5,626 nt of DNA from Hyphomonadaceae bacterium UBA4763 (lineage in GTDB: Bacteria > Pseudomonadota > Alphaproteobacteria > Caulobacterales > Aquidulcibacteraceae), in the NCBI GenBank assembly GCA_002403455.1, contig DHHV01000085.1:1-5626 (forward strand). The letters are read 5' to 3'. Under the pieces are notes generated by a model. The model worked only from the letters and a program-made list of their open reading frames with translations. It ran no database searches and had not been told where the DNA came from. The translations under genes were made by a program, and so were the position numbers. Numbering within the stretch: position 1 is the stretch's first letter; every line of letters starts with the position of its first letter. Positions 1 through 5,236 of the stretch are shown in pieces.

Positions 1-686
1 GCCGTACGGGCGAGCGCTTTGGAGGCGGCTGGGCCGCGCGCGCGGATCGCGCCGGCGGCCTTGCGCGCCGCCAGGGCGATCGCCGCCGCACCTTTGCCCA
101 AATCGGCAAAATGAAGGCCAAAACCCTTGATCCACAGGCCAGCGGCGGCGGCGGCCAGCGCGCCAATCGCCCAAAATTGCGGCCCCGGCAGGCGCACAAA
201 CCCGCAAAACGCCGTCATGCCGGCGCCGAGGGCGTCCCCAAGGCCGCCGCCATTGCCGAAGGCGTTCGGCCAGGCGGCGACGGGCGCGGCGGCGCTCAAT
301 ACCGGCAAGGTCAAGAGGGCGGCGCCGGACAACAACCCGGGTCGCAGAAACAGCGGCCAGTCGAAAAAGTCGGCGACGCGGCGCACGCCAAAGGCGCCGA
401 TCGCCAAGGGTCCGAGCACGGCGCCAAACCCTAAGCCTTGCCAGGCCAGATCGGCGGCGATGGCGCCCGGCGCGCCAAACATGTTCTGGATCGGGGCGCC
501 GCTGGCGGCGACATTCCAGGCCGGATCGGCCGGCGACCAGGTGGCGGCAAGGCCAAACCCGACCGCGCCGGTCAGTAAAAACGGTCCAGCGCCGAGCGCA
601 AGATCGCGCCAGTCGCGCCAGGTCACGCCAGTCGAGGGCGCAGCTTCGCTCATTCCCGCAGCATCGGCGGCAATCGTGTCGGTCAT
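1..686 (-). CDS. ftsK: FtsK-type DNA translocase, N-terminal membrane domain (partial, cut by left edge)
   Basis: Reading the minus strand from ATG at 686 gives 228 open codons that run off the left edge without a stop. The protein fits the four-helix N-terminal domain of FtsK/SpoIIIE. A first helix near residues 28-50 is followed by the family signature SPADPAWNVAASGAPIQNMF (51-70) and GAPGAIAADL (71-80). Further hydrophobic helices lie near 80-99, 114-138 and 168-189, and a GGGLGDALG stretch (146-154) precedes the last one. A basic Ala-rich linker begins near 200. In the family this domain anchors the hexameric motor at the division septum, where the C-terminal ATPase pumps DNA toward dif and activates XerCD. 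That motor part lies outside the window. An in-frame TGA 30 nt upstream makes ATG 686 the first usable start, although no good Shine-Dalgarno is seen. A second ATG at 653 (residue 12) is possible. It follows metX by 147 bp on the same strand. Confidence 0.88.
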   Translation of the reverse strand, partial: MTDTIAADAAGMSEAAPSTGVTWRDWRDLALGAGPFLLTGAVGFGLAATWSPADPAWNVAASGAPIQNMFGAPGAIAADLAWQGLGFGAVLGPLAIGAFGVRRVADFFDWPLFLRPGLLSGAALLTLPVLSAAAPVAAWPNAFGNGGGLGDALGAGMTAFCGFVRLPGPQFWAIGALAAAAAGLWIKGFGLHFADLGKGAAAIALAARKAAGAIRARGPAASKALART

Positions 687-833
687 AAGGCTAATTTTAG
701 GCAGGAGCGCTCAACATTCGATTAATGACGGGAGCGGTGAGCGGCGGATAAAACAACAAGGATGCGCGAAATATTGCCACAGGGATTAACGGACGCGGAC
801 AGACTAGGCTTGAGAGAGCGCGCAATAGCCCGG

Positions 834-1955
834 TTACTCCACAAACGCCGCGATGGCGGCGATAAAGGCGGGTACGTCCAGCAAAAAGGAATCGTGCCCA
901 TATAGGGAAGCGGTCTCGACGAGGTCGACGGGCGCGCCAACGGCGGCGATGGCGTTCGCCAGATCACGCGACAAGGCTGGCGGGTAATGCCAATCGCTGT
1001 CGAAAGAAAAAATGCCAAAACGCACCGGCGATCCGGCAAAGGCGGCGCGCAAATCGCCGCCATGATCGGCGGCTAGATCGAAATAATCCATGGCGCGGGT
1101 GAGATAGAGGTAAGAATTGGCGTCGAAACGATCATTGAATTTTTGCGCATGATGGCGCAGATAGCTTTCGATCTGGAATTGGTCTTGCCAGACATAGGTC
1201 AGCGGCGCGCCCGATTGCAATTGACGGCCAAAGCGCGCGGCAAATTCTGCATCGGTGCGATAAGAAATTTGCGCGAGCATGCGCGCAAGACCAAGACCGG
1301 CGCCGGGGCGGACGCCAAAGCGCGCATAATCGCCCTTGCGCCAATCGGGGTCGCTGCGGATCGCCGTGCGGCCGATCTCATATAGCCCGATCATATGCGG
1401 CGGATGGGCGGCGCAAGCGGCGATGGCGGCGCAGGCGCGGGTCCGCTCTGGAAACAAGGTCGCGAAGGAAAGCGCCAGCATCCCGCCCAGCGAACCGCCA
1501 ATCGCCAGTCTGACTGCATCGACGCCGAGATGGTCGAGCAATAGCGCTTGGGCGCGGGCCATGTCCGCGATGGTCAACAGCGGCAAGCGCGCCCCCCATG
1601 GCGCGCCGTCGGGGCCGGGACTGGCCGGCCCGGTGCTGCCCATGCAGCCGCCGAGCACATTGGCGCAGACGACGAAAAAGCGATCGGTGTCGATCGGCTT
1701 GCCCGGGCCGACGATCGTCGGCCACCAGGGCGCCCGCCCATTGATCGGATTGGGGCGCGCGACGAATTGATCGCCGGTCAACGCGTGAAAGACGATGATG
1801 ACATTGTCGCGGGCCGGGGCGAGCGCGCCGGCGACGTCATAGGCGATGCGCAGCTCTGCCAGTCGTTGACCGCTGCGCAGGGCAAAGCCGTCGTCGGGGC
1901 GAAGATGGAGAATGGGGGATGCGTCGCCGGGCAAATCGCGCGCCTTGTTAGTCAA
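834..1955 (-). CDS. metX: Homoserine O-acyltransferase, MetX family (alpha/beta hydrolase)
   Basis: A 373-residue protein, the normal length for MetX. The family acylates the hydroxyl of L-homoserine from an acyl-CoA, the first committed step of methionine synthesis, in the cytoplasm. Visible motifs are FHALTGDQ (56-63), NVLGGCMGSTGP (99-110), the nucleophile elbow GGSLGGM with Ser155, the signature RFDANSYLYLTRAMDYFD (276-293), DSDWHYPP with the likely catalytic Asp321, and YGHDSF with His354. The Ser-Asp-His triad is complete. Many MetX proteins use succinyl-CoA rather than acetyl-CoA, and I cannot decide the donor from sequence. The start is TTG at 1955, with no ATG or GTG upstream in frame that would serve. 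Only a weak GAGCGG precedes it. The usual alphaproteobacterial partner metW is not next to it. The gene lies 99 bp after the histidine kinase and 147 bp before ftsK, all on the same strand. Confidence 0.93.
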   Translation of the reverse strand: MTNKARDLPGDASPILHLRPDDGFALRSGQRLAELRIAYDVAGALAPARDNVIIVFHALTGDQFVARPNPINGRAPWWPTIVGPGKPIDTDRFFVVCANVLGGCMGSTGPASPGPDGAPWGARLPLLTIADMARAQALLLDHLGVDAVRLAIGGSLGGMLALSFATLFPERTRACAAIAACAAHPPHMIGLYEIGRTAIRSDPDWRKGDYARFGVRPGAGLGLARMLAQISYRTDAEFAARFGRQLQSGAPLTYVWQDQFQIESYLRHHAQKFNDRFDANSYLYLTRAMDYFDLAADHGGDLRAAFAGSPVRFGIFSFDSDWHYPPALSRDLANAIAAVGAPVDLVETASLYGHDSFLLDVPAFIAAIAAFVE

Positions 1956-2054
1956 AACCGCTCGGACCGAGCTGGTCGATGAAAAGGGGCGTCGTTTAGG
2001 CCGCTCTGCGGCGATACTGCAATCAAAAGCTGGTGTTTGGCGCTGGTGGATTTG

Positions 2055-3425
2055 TTAGGCTTCTTCGTCCGGCCCGGCTTTGGGCAGCGTCAAAATCGCG
2101 GTGGCCCCCTCCCCGATCACCGAACGCAGCATGACCGCGCCGCCATGTGCTTGGGCGAGCCCCTTGGCGATCCAAAGGCCAAGCCCAACGCCTTTGGCGC
2201 GTTGGGCGGCGTCGCCAGCCTGCTGGAAGGGCTGACCGAGGCGCTCCAAGGCGTCGGCGGAAATGCCGGGGCCTTCATCGGCGACGATGAAGCGCCAATC
2301 GGGACCGGCTTCTTCGATCGCAAAGCGCACCGACTTGCCGGACGGGGTGAATTTGACGGCGTTGGACAACAGATTGAGGAGGATTTGCCGGAGCGCTTGC
2401 GCATCCGCCGCCAGCGGCGCGGCCGGGCCGGTGACGGCGCCGGCGGCGTCCAGCGCGACATGGGCCGAGCGCGCGGCGGGCTCCAAGAGCCGCACGGCTT
2501 CGACCGCCACCGCGCGCGCGTCGATTGGCTCGATCGAGAGCGGATAACGCTGCACGTCAACGCGCGACAAATCCAGCAAGGTGGTGATCAAATCCAGCAA
2601 ATGCCGACCGCTGGTGTTAATGTCATCGGCATATTGTTTGTATTGTTCAGCGCCTAGCGGTCCGAACAATTCGTCCTGCATGATTTCCGAAAAGCCGTTG
2701 ATCGCATTGAGCGGGGTCTTCAGCTCATGCGCCATCATGGCGATGAAACGCGATTTGGCGGCGGCGGCGGCAATGGCTTCGTCGCGCTCGGCTTGCAATT
2801 GGGCTTGCCGCGCGGCGGCGTCCGGAGCGGCCTCGGCGACCTCAGCCAAGGCGCTGATCAACACGATGGCCTGCGCAAGAACGGCGATGGGCGCAAATAA
2901 TTCAACGACTTGTAGCTGACTGGTCGCAAGGCGCTCGGCGCCTGAATTGGCGGAAATCAAAATCACGATGGCTACCGCAATGACGGAGAACACGCCAAGC
3001 TCAACCCCATAGCGGCGGCCAAAGGCGACGGCGCCCGTCAGCGGACCAAGCAGGAAGACCACAACGAGCGGCGAAAACACGCTCGCGCCGATGCTGACCG
3101 CAATGATTCCAAACGACAGCCAAGCCAGCGTGACCAATGTTTTGGCGATGGATTCATCTTTGAGCGTAAGCGCAAGCCACGTAAGCAAGGCCGGCGCCGC
3201 GCTGACGAGGCCGATTGCGATGGCCTGCGGACCGGTGGCGGCTTGTTGATATTGACCGGTGATGAACACCAACACGCCGGTGACGAGGCTGAGCAAGACC
3301 CAGAAAACTTGAGCGTCGCGGGTTTCTTGACGGGGCCCTTTAGCCCGCGAGTTCGTTGAAGCAGAGGGACCCTCCAACGCGTTTTGATCGTGGTGAGTCG
3401 ACTTTGATGCGATTGGAGCAATCAT
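2055..3425 (-). CDS. Membrane-bound sensor histidine kinase, PleC/DivJ-like HisKA type
   Basis: A 456-residue hybrid-free histidine kinase. A hydrophilic head (1-38) precedes about six membrane helices (roughly 39-57, 66-86, 96-115, 117-134, 142-159, 173-195). An Ala/Glu-rich linker helix (about 197-224) leads to the dimerisation domain with the H box AHELKTPLNAINGFSEIM (phospho-acceptor His233). Then come LFGPLG and SGRHLLDLI, as in the PleC/DivJ/PdhS group. The ATPase domain has N box QILLNLLSNAVKFTPSG (Asn355), G1 DEGPGIS (383-389), F box LGQPFQQ (397-402) and G2 GVGLGLWIA (412-420). All catalytic elements are present. There is no PAS or receiver domain, and no response regulator is adjacent, so it is an orphan kinase. 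In that group the partner is often a DivK-like regulator; that is inference here. The start is ATG 3425, with only a weak AAAGA upstream. It is divergent from the secreted-protein gene across a GANTC-rich gap. Confidence 0.93.
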   Translation of the reverse strand: MIAPIASKSTHHDQNALEGPSASTNSRAKGPRQETRDAQVFWVLLSLVTGVLVFITGQYQQAATGPQAIAIGLVSAAPALLTWLALTLKDESIAKTLVTLAWLSFGIIAVSIGASVFSPLVVVFLLGPLTGAVAFGRRYGVELGVFSVIAVAIVILISANSGAERLATSQLQVVELFAPIAVLAQAIVLISALAEVAEAAPDAAARQAQLQAERDEAIAAAAAKSRFIAMMAHELKTPLNAINGFSEIMQDELFGPLGAEQYKQYADDINTSGRHLLDLITTLLDLSRVDVQRYPLSIEPIDARAVAVEAVRLLEPAARSAHVALDAAGAVTGPAAPLAADAQALRQILLNLLSNAVKFTPSGKSVRFAIEEAGPDWRFIVADEGPGISADALERLGQPFQQAGDAAQRAKGVGLGLWIAKGLAQAHGGAVMLRSVIGEGATAILTLPKAGPDEEA

Positions 3426-3448
3426 TCTTTAAACTGTAGAGGGAGAAC

Positions 3449-3464
3449 TTAAAATTGGGATTAA
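3449..3464. promoter_or_regulatory. Paired TTAA half-sites, imperfect CtrA-like box
   Basis: TTAA at 3449-3452 and TTAA at 3461-3464 are separated by 8 bp. The canonical CtrA box is TTAA-N7-TTAA, so the spacing is one base too long. A third TTAA lies at 3429-3432. Such AT-rich tetramers are scarce in this GC-rich window, and these sit in the divergent intergenic region beside the GANTC cluster. Chance occurrence in an AT-rich promoter is the main alternative. Confidence 0.22.
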
Positions 3465-3487
3465 GATTCGCCTGAATCGCGAATCAA
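3459..3487 (-). promoter_or_regulatory. Putative promoter of the histidine kinase gene, with GANTC sites in its spacer
   Basis: On the minus strand a TTGATT (3482-3487) is separated by 17 bp from TTAATC (3459-3464). This would place the transcription start about 25 nt before the kinase ATG. The -10 match is poor (2 of 6 to TATAAT), so the call rests mainly on position and spacing. Three GANTC sites fill the spacer and overlap the -35 hexamer. Known GcrA/CcrM promoters of Caulobacter carry GANTC in this kind of position. Confidence 0.3.
3465..3485. repeat. Inverted repeat with three clustered GANTC (CcrM-type) sites
   Basis: A perfect 7-bp inverted repeat, GATTCGC (3465-3471) and GCGAATC (3479-3485), is separated by CTGAATC. 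It holds three GANTC pentamers at 3465-3469, 3474-3478 and 3481-3485. Counting by eye I find about 12 GANTC sites in the whole window, only one of them in the first 3.1 kb, so three within 21 bp is a marked cluster. GANTC is methylated by CcrM in most alphaproteobacteria and its methylation state can control transcription. The repeat could also be a binding site for an unknown dimeric regulator. Confidence 0.5.
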
Positions 3488-3557
3488 GGCGCGCCCATGG
3501 GTCACGTTGCATCCGGAAAAGTCGCGGAATTTTTAGCGACAGCAGTCGTTTTTGTCA

Positions 3558-3585
3558 TTGTGGCGTCGTCGTTGGCGGGTAATAT
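3558..3585 (+). promoter_or_regulatory. Weak candidate promoter of the secreted-protein gene
   Basis: TTGTGG (3558-3563) and TAATAT (3580-3585) are 16 bp apart on the plus strand. Transcription would begin near 3592, leaving a very short leader with the ribosome binding site at 3594-3597. The hexamers are only fair matches to sigma-70 consensus, and the gene could instead be read from the GANTC/TTAA region further upstream. Confidence 0.2.
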
Positions 3586-3593
3586 CGGGTTGT

Positions 3594-3597
3594 GGAG
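3594..3597 (+). promoter_or_regulatory. Ribosome binding site that fixes the start at 3604
   Basis: GGAG lies 6 nt before ATG 3604. An in-frame GTG at 3592 overlaps this motif and has no site of its own, so the ATG is the better start. The signal peptide also then begins correctly with Met-Lys. Confidence 0.7.
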
Positions 3598-3603
3598 AAA
3601 GCG

Positions 3604-4560
3604 ATGAAGTTTGTTCGTATATCTTCGCTGGTTGTTGGTCTCCTCGCCGTCATTGGCGTAAACGCCAGTCCGGCTCTGGCCGACGGAGAATCGTTGGAAA
3701 ATCAACCGGCGCTGGCAAGGGCCGCCGCTAGTTTTCTTTTGTATCAAGATGATATCGACTCGGTGAATGGACGACCAATCCAGACACCGAATGATGTGCG
3801 CGAAATCTTGCAGCAAATCGGCGGCCACAACACGCGATCTCTCACCGCCGGTTTTGTCGCATATGGGGCGCTGATCGCCGCGCGCGACCCCGAATTTGCG
3901 ACCGCGATTCGAGAAATTGCCGCTTCATGGGGTCGCGAACGGATCGTGATGGACCTGCCGAGTGATCCCTCTTACGCCGCCAGCTTGGCGGGCGCCGACC
4001 GCGCCATAGCTGCGGCCCAAAACGATATTCGGCAGTCAATCCAACGTGCGCAATCCATTGGTGAGAAGATGATAGCGCAATCCTATTCGCTGCAGAAAGT
4101 CGCCTGGGGTACACAACGCGCGCTCGATAAAGACGCTCAAATCGCAGCCTTGTCGCAACGCTCTGCGGCGCCCCGACCAACGCCCGCGGATATTGTTGCG
4201 CGATTGCTGGCGCCCAATTCGTCAGATGGACTTGCGTCATTTCCGACGGCTTCACCATCATCGGCGATCCAAAGGGTTGCGTTCCAAACCAAAGCCAGCC
4301 GACAGAACACCGCCAACGCCTTGTTGACGGCGGCGGCGTATTTTGTTCTCGAGCCAAATGCGCGAACATTGCCGCCTGGCTACCAAGCCGTTATTGAAGA
4401 TGACCAAACGCGCCGCTGCGTCGAATTTGCGCGGTTGAATTTACATCAATGCGTGCGGGCAGCGCATTATGTGACGGATATTCCCTTCTGTATCGGCAAA
4501 TATCTGAATTCGGACGGCAGCAACGGGTCGGCGCCGGCCTGTTTTGCGACAACCGAGTAA
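3604..4560 (+). CDS. Exported protein of unknown function with a four-cysteine C-terminal motif
   Basis: A 318-residue protein with a clear Sec signal peptide: Lys/Arg head, hydrophobic core SLVVGLLAVIGV and signal peptidase I site SPALA|DGES after residue 26. The mature part is mostly helical, Ala- and Gln-rich (about 35-190), followed by a low-complexity Ser/Pro stretch (188-221). The C-terminal block has four cysteines, Cys272, Cys283, Cys296 and Cys313, in the pattern C-x10-C-x12-C-x16-C with FARLNLHQC and DIPFCIGKYL. These are the only cysteines, so two disulfides in the periplasm are likely. I recall similar C-terminal motifs in uncharacterised proteins of Caulobacterales-type bacteria, but no function is known to me. 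The gene is visibly less GC-rich than ftsK and metX. The stop lies 20 bp before sufE, so co-transcription is plausible. No catalytic motif is recognisable. Confidence 0.85.
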   Translation: MKFVRISSLVVGLLAVIGVNASPALADGESLENQPALARAAASFLLYQDDIDSVNGRPIQTPNDVREILQQIGGHNTRSLTAGFVAYGALIAARDPEFATAIREIAASWGRERIVMDLPSDPSYAASLAGADRAIAAAQNDIRQSIQRAQSIGEKMIAQSYSLQKVAWGTQRALDKDAQIAALSQRSAAPRPTPADIVARLLAPNSSDGLASFPTASPSSAIQRVAFQTKASRQNTANALLTAAAYFVLEPNARTLPPGYQAVIEDDQTRRCVEFARLNLHQCVRAAHYVTDIPFCIGKYLNSDGSNGSAPACFATTE

Positions 4561-4570
4561 AAAGGCTTTT

Positions 4571-4577
4571 GGGGGAG
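4571..4577 (+). promoter_or_regulatory. Ribosome binding site of sufE
   Basis: GGGGGAG ends 3 nt before ATG 4581, which is closer than usual but strong. It supports this start over an in-frame ATG at 4449 inside the upstream gene. A second in-frame ATG at 4611, preceded by AGAGG, would give a protein 10 residues shorter and cannot be excluded. Confidence 0.5.
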
Positions 4578-4580
4578 CGC

Positions 4581-5000
4581 ATGGCGAGCTTAACCGCTGC
4601 TCAACCAGAGGTGATGGCGCACTTGCGCGATGCGTTCAGTCTGATGGAAGACTGGGAAGAACGCTACGCTTATGTCATTGATCTTGGCCGGGAACTGCCG
4701 GCAATGGCGCCCGATCTGAAAACCGACGCGAACAAGGTGCGCGGCTGCGCCAGCCAAGTCTGGCTGAATGCGCAGGTTGAGGACGGCCGGTTGCGATTGA
4801 CGGGCGACTCCGACGCCCACATTGTGCGCGGGCTGGTGGCGATCGTCACGCAATTGTATAACGGTCTGCCGATAGCCGAGGCGGCGGCCTTTGATCCAAA
4901 GGGGTTTTTCGACGACATCGGGTTGTCCGAGGCGTTGTCAACGCAGCGCGCCAATGGACTGGCGGCGATGATTGCGCGCATTCGGGCGATGGCGTCTTAA
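4581..5000 (+). CDS. sufE: SufE family Fe-S cluster assembly protein (sulfur acceptor)
   Basis: A 139-residue protein, the typical SufE length. SufE takes persulfide sulfur from the cysteine desulfurase SufS, stimulates it, and passes sulfur to the SufBCD scaffold in the cytoplasm. Family landmarks are DWEERYAYVIDLGRELP (24-40), NKVRGCASQVWL (51-62) with the active-site Cys56, the GDSDAHIVRGLVAIV segment (75-89) and LYNGLPIAEA (92-101). Cys56 is the only cysteine, as expected for the sulfur-carrying loop. The rest of the suf operon (sufS, sufBCD) is not in the window, which is common for sufE in alphaproteobacteria. The gene follows the secreted four-cysteine protein by 20 bp on the same strand and could share its transcript. 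The open frame extends upstream to 4449, but that part overlaps the previous gene and has no family similarity. Confidence 0.94.
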   Translation: MASLTAAQPEVMAHLRDAFSLMEDWEERYAYVIDLGRELPAMAPDLKTDANKVRGCASQVWLNAQVEDGRLRLTGDSDAHIVRGLVAIVTQLYNGLPIAEAAAFDPKGFFDDIGLSEALSTQRANGLAAMIARIRAMAS

Positions 5001-5104
5001 CGAATGAAAACTCTCGCTGTCGGCGGATTTTGTTCAATTCGTGCTTGTGTCATGTAAGTCCAGAGCTCATCTTCACGGCGGCGCGATCACCAAGCTTTGA
5101 AAAA

Positions 5105-5130
5105 TTGATCGGTCGATCTGTTGGTATAAT
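5105..5130 (+). promoter_or_regulatory. TATAAT hexamer with adjacent GATCG/CGATC dyad, possible promoter and operator of the YHS lipoprotein gene
   Basis: A perfect TATAAT (5125-5130) stands in the gap after sufE. TTGATC (5105-5110) lies only 14 bp upstream, too short for a normal -35 spacing, so an activator-dependent or extended form would be needed. A dyad GATCG-GT-CGATC (5107-5118) occupies the -35 area and could be an operator. Transcription from here would give a leader of about 100 nt. Confidence 0.35.
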
Positions 5131-5165
5131 GGATGTGTTTTCGGTGGAAGCTCGCTATGTGCGCG

Positions 5166-5190
5166 CTCGACGCGGCGAATGCCGGTCGAG
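5166..5190 (+). other. Leader hairpin 1 of the YHS lipoprotein mRNA
   Basis: CTCGAC (5166-5171) pairs with GTCGAG (5185-5190), and CGGC (5173-5176) pairs with GCCG (5181-5184) around a GAAT loop, with one bulged G at 5172. This makes 10 GC-rich base pairs. No U-run follows, so it is not a typical intrinsic terminator. Confidence 0.45.
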
Positions 5191-5195
5191 ATTCT

Positions 5196-5211
5196 GTCGC
5201 GCGCTCGCGAC
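5196..5211 (+). other. Leader hairpin 2 of the YHS lipoprotein mRNA
   Basis: GTCGCG (5196-5201) pairs perfectly with CGCGAC (5206-5211) around a CGCT loop. It lies 5 nt after hairpin 1 and 16 nt before the ribosome binding site. No U-run follows. It could stabilise the transcript or affect initiation. Confidence 0.45.
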
Positions 5212-5227
5212 TGCGTCAATGTTATAC

Positions 5228-5231
5228 GGAG
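5228..5231 (+). promoter_or_regulatory. Ribosome binding site of the YHS lipoprotein gene
   Basis: GGAG lies 5 nt before ATG 5237. This supports 5237 as the start, since the protein then opens directly with a lipoprotein signal peptide. An in-frame ATG at 5129 would add 36 arginine-rich residues and bury that signal. Confidence 0.7.
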
Positions 5232-5236
5232 ATCCC

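Noticed and set aside
127..789. Plus-strand open frame of 220 residues
   Set aside because: It is antisense to ftsK, starts with TTG, and its product is a Pro/Ala/Arg-rich shadow with no family resemblance. The minus strand encodes a recognisable FtsK membrane domain.
687..833. Promoter or terminator between metX and ftsK
   Set aside because: I see scattered AT-rich tetramers, but no convincing -35/-10 pair and no hairpin with a U-run.
1956..2054. Possible SAM-II-like riboswitch before metX
   Set aside because: Some alphaproteobacterial metA/metX genes carry SAM-II. A GATTGCAG and a CTAAA occur on the minus strand, but the GATTT loop and the P1 stem partner are missing. Only a short GCCGC-AGA-GCGGC hairpin is present.
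2037..2657. Plus-strand open frame of 206 residues
   Set aside because: It is antisense to the histidine kinase catalytic domain and mirrors its GC-rich codon pattern. It shows no domain.
3521..3540. GTCGC/GCGAC inverted repeat in the divergent intergenic region
   Set aside because: The arms are only 5 bp with a 10-bp spacer, which is expected often by chance in this composition.
3842..4369. Minus-strand open frame of 175 residues inside the secreted-protein gene
   Set aside because: It is Arg/Pro-rich with no motif, and the plus strand has a signal peptide, a ribosome binding site and a coherent protein.
4449..4580. N-terminal extension of SufE from ATG 4449
   Set aside because: The extension overlaps the previous gene, lacks SufE similarity, and the ATG at 4581 has a ribosome binding site and gives the family length.
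5004..5057. 17-residue open frame just after sufE
   Set aside because: There is no ribosome binding site, repeated codon pattern or recognisable peptide, so a chance frame is the better reading.
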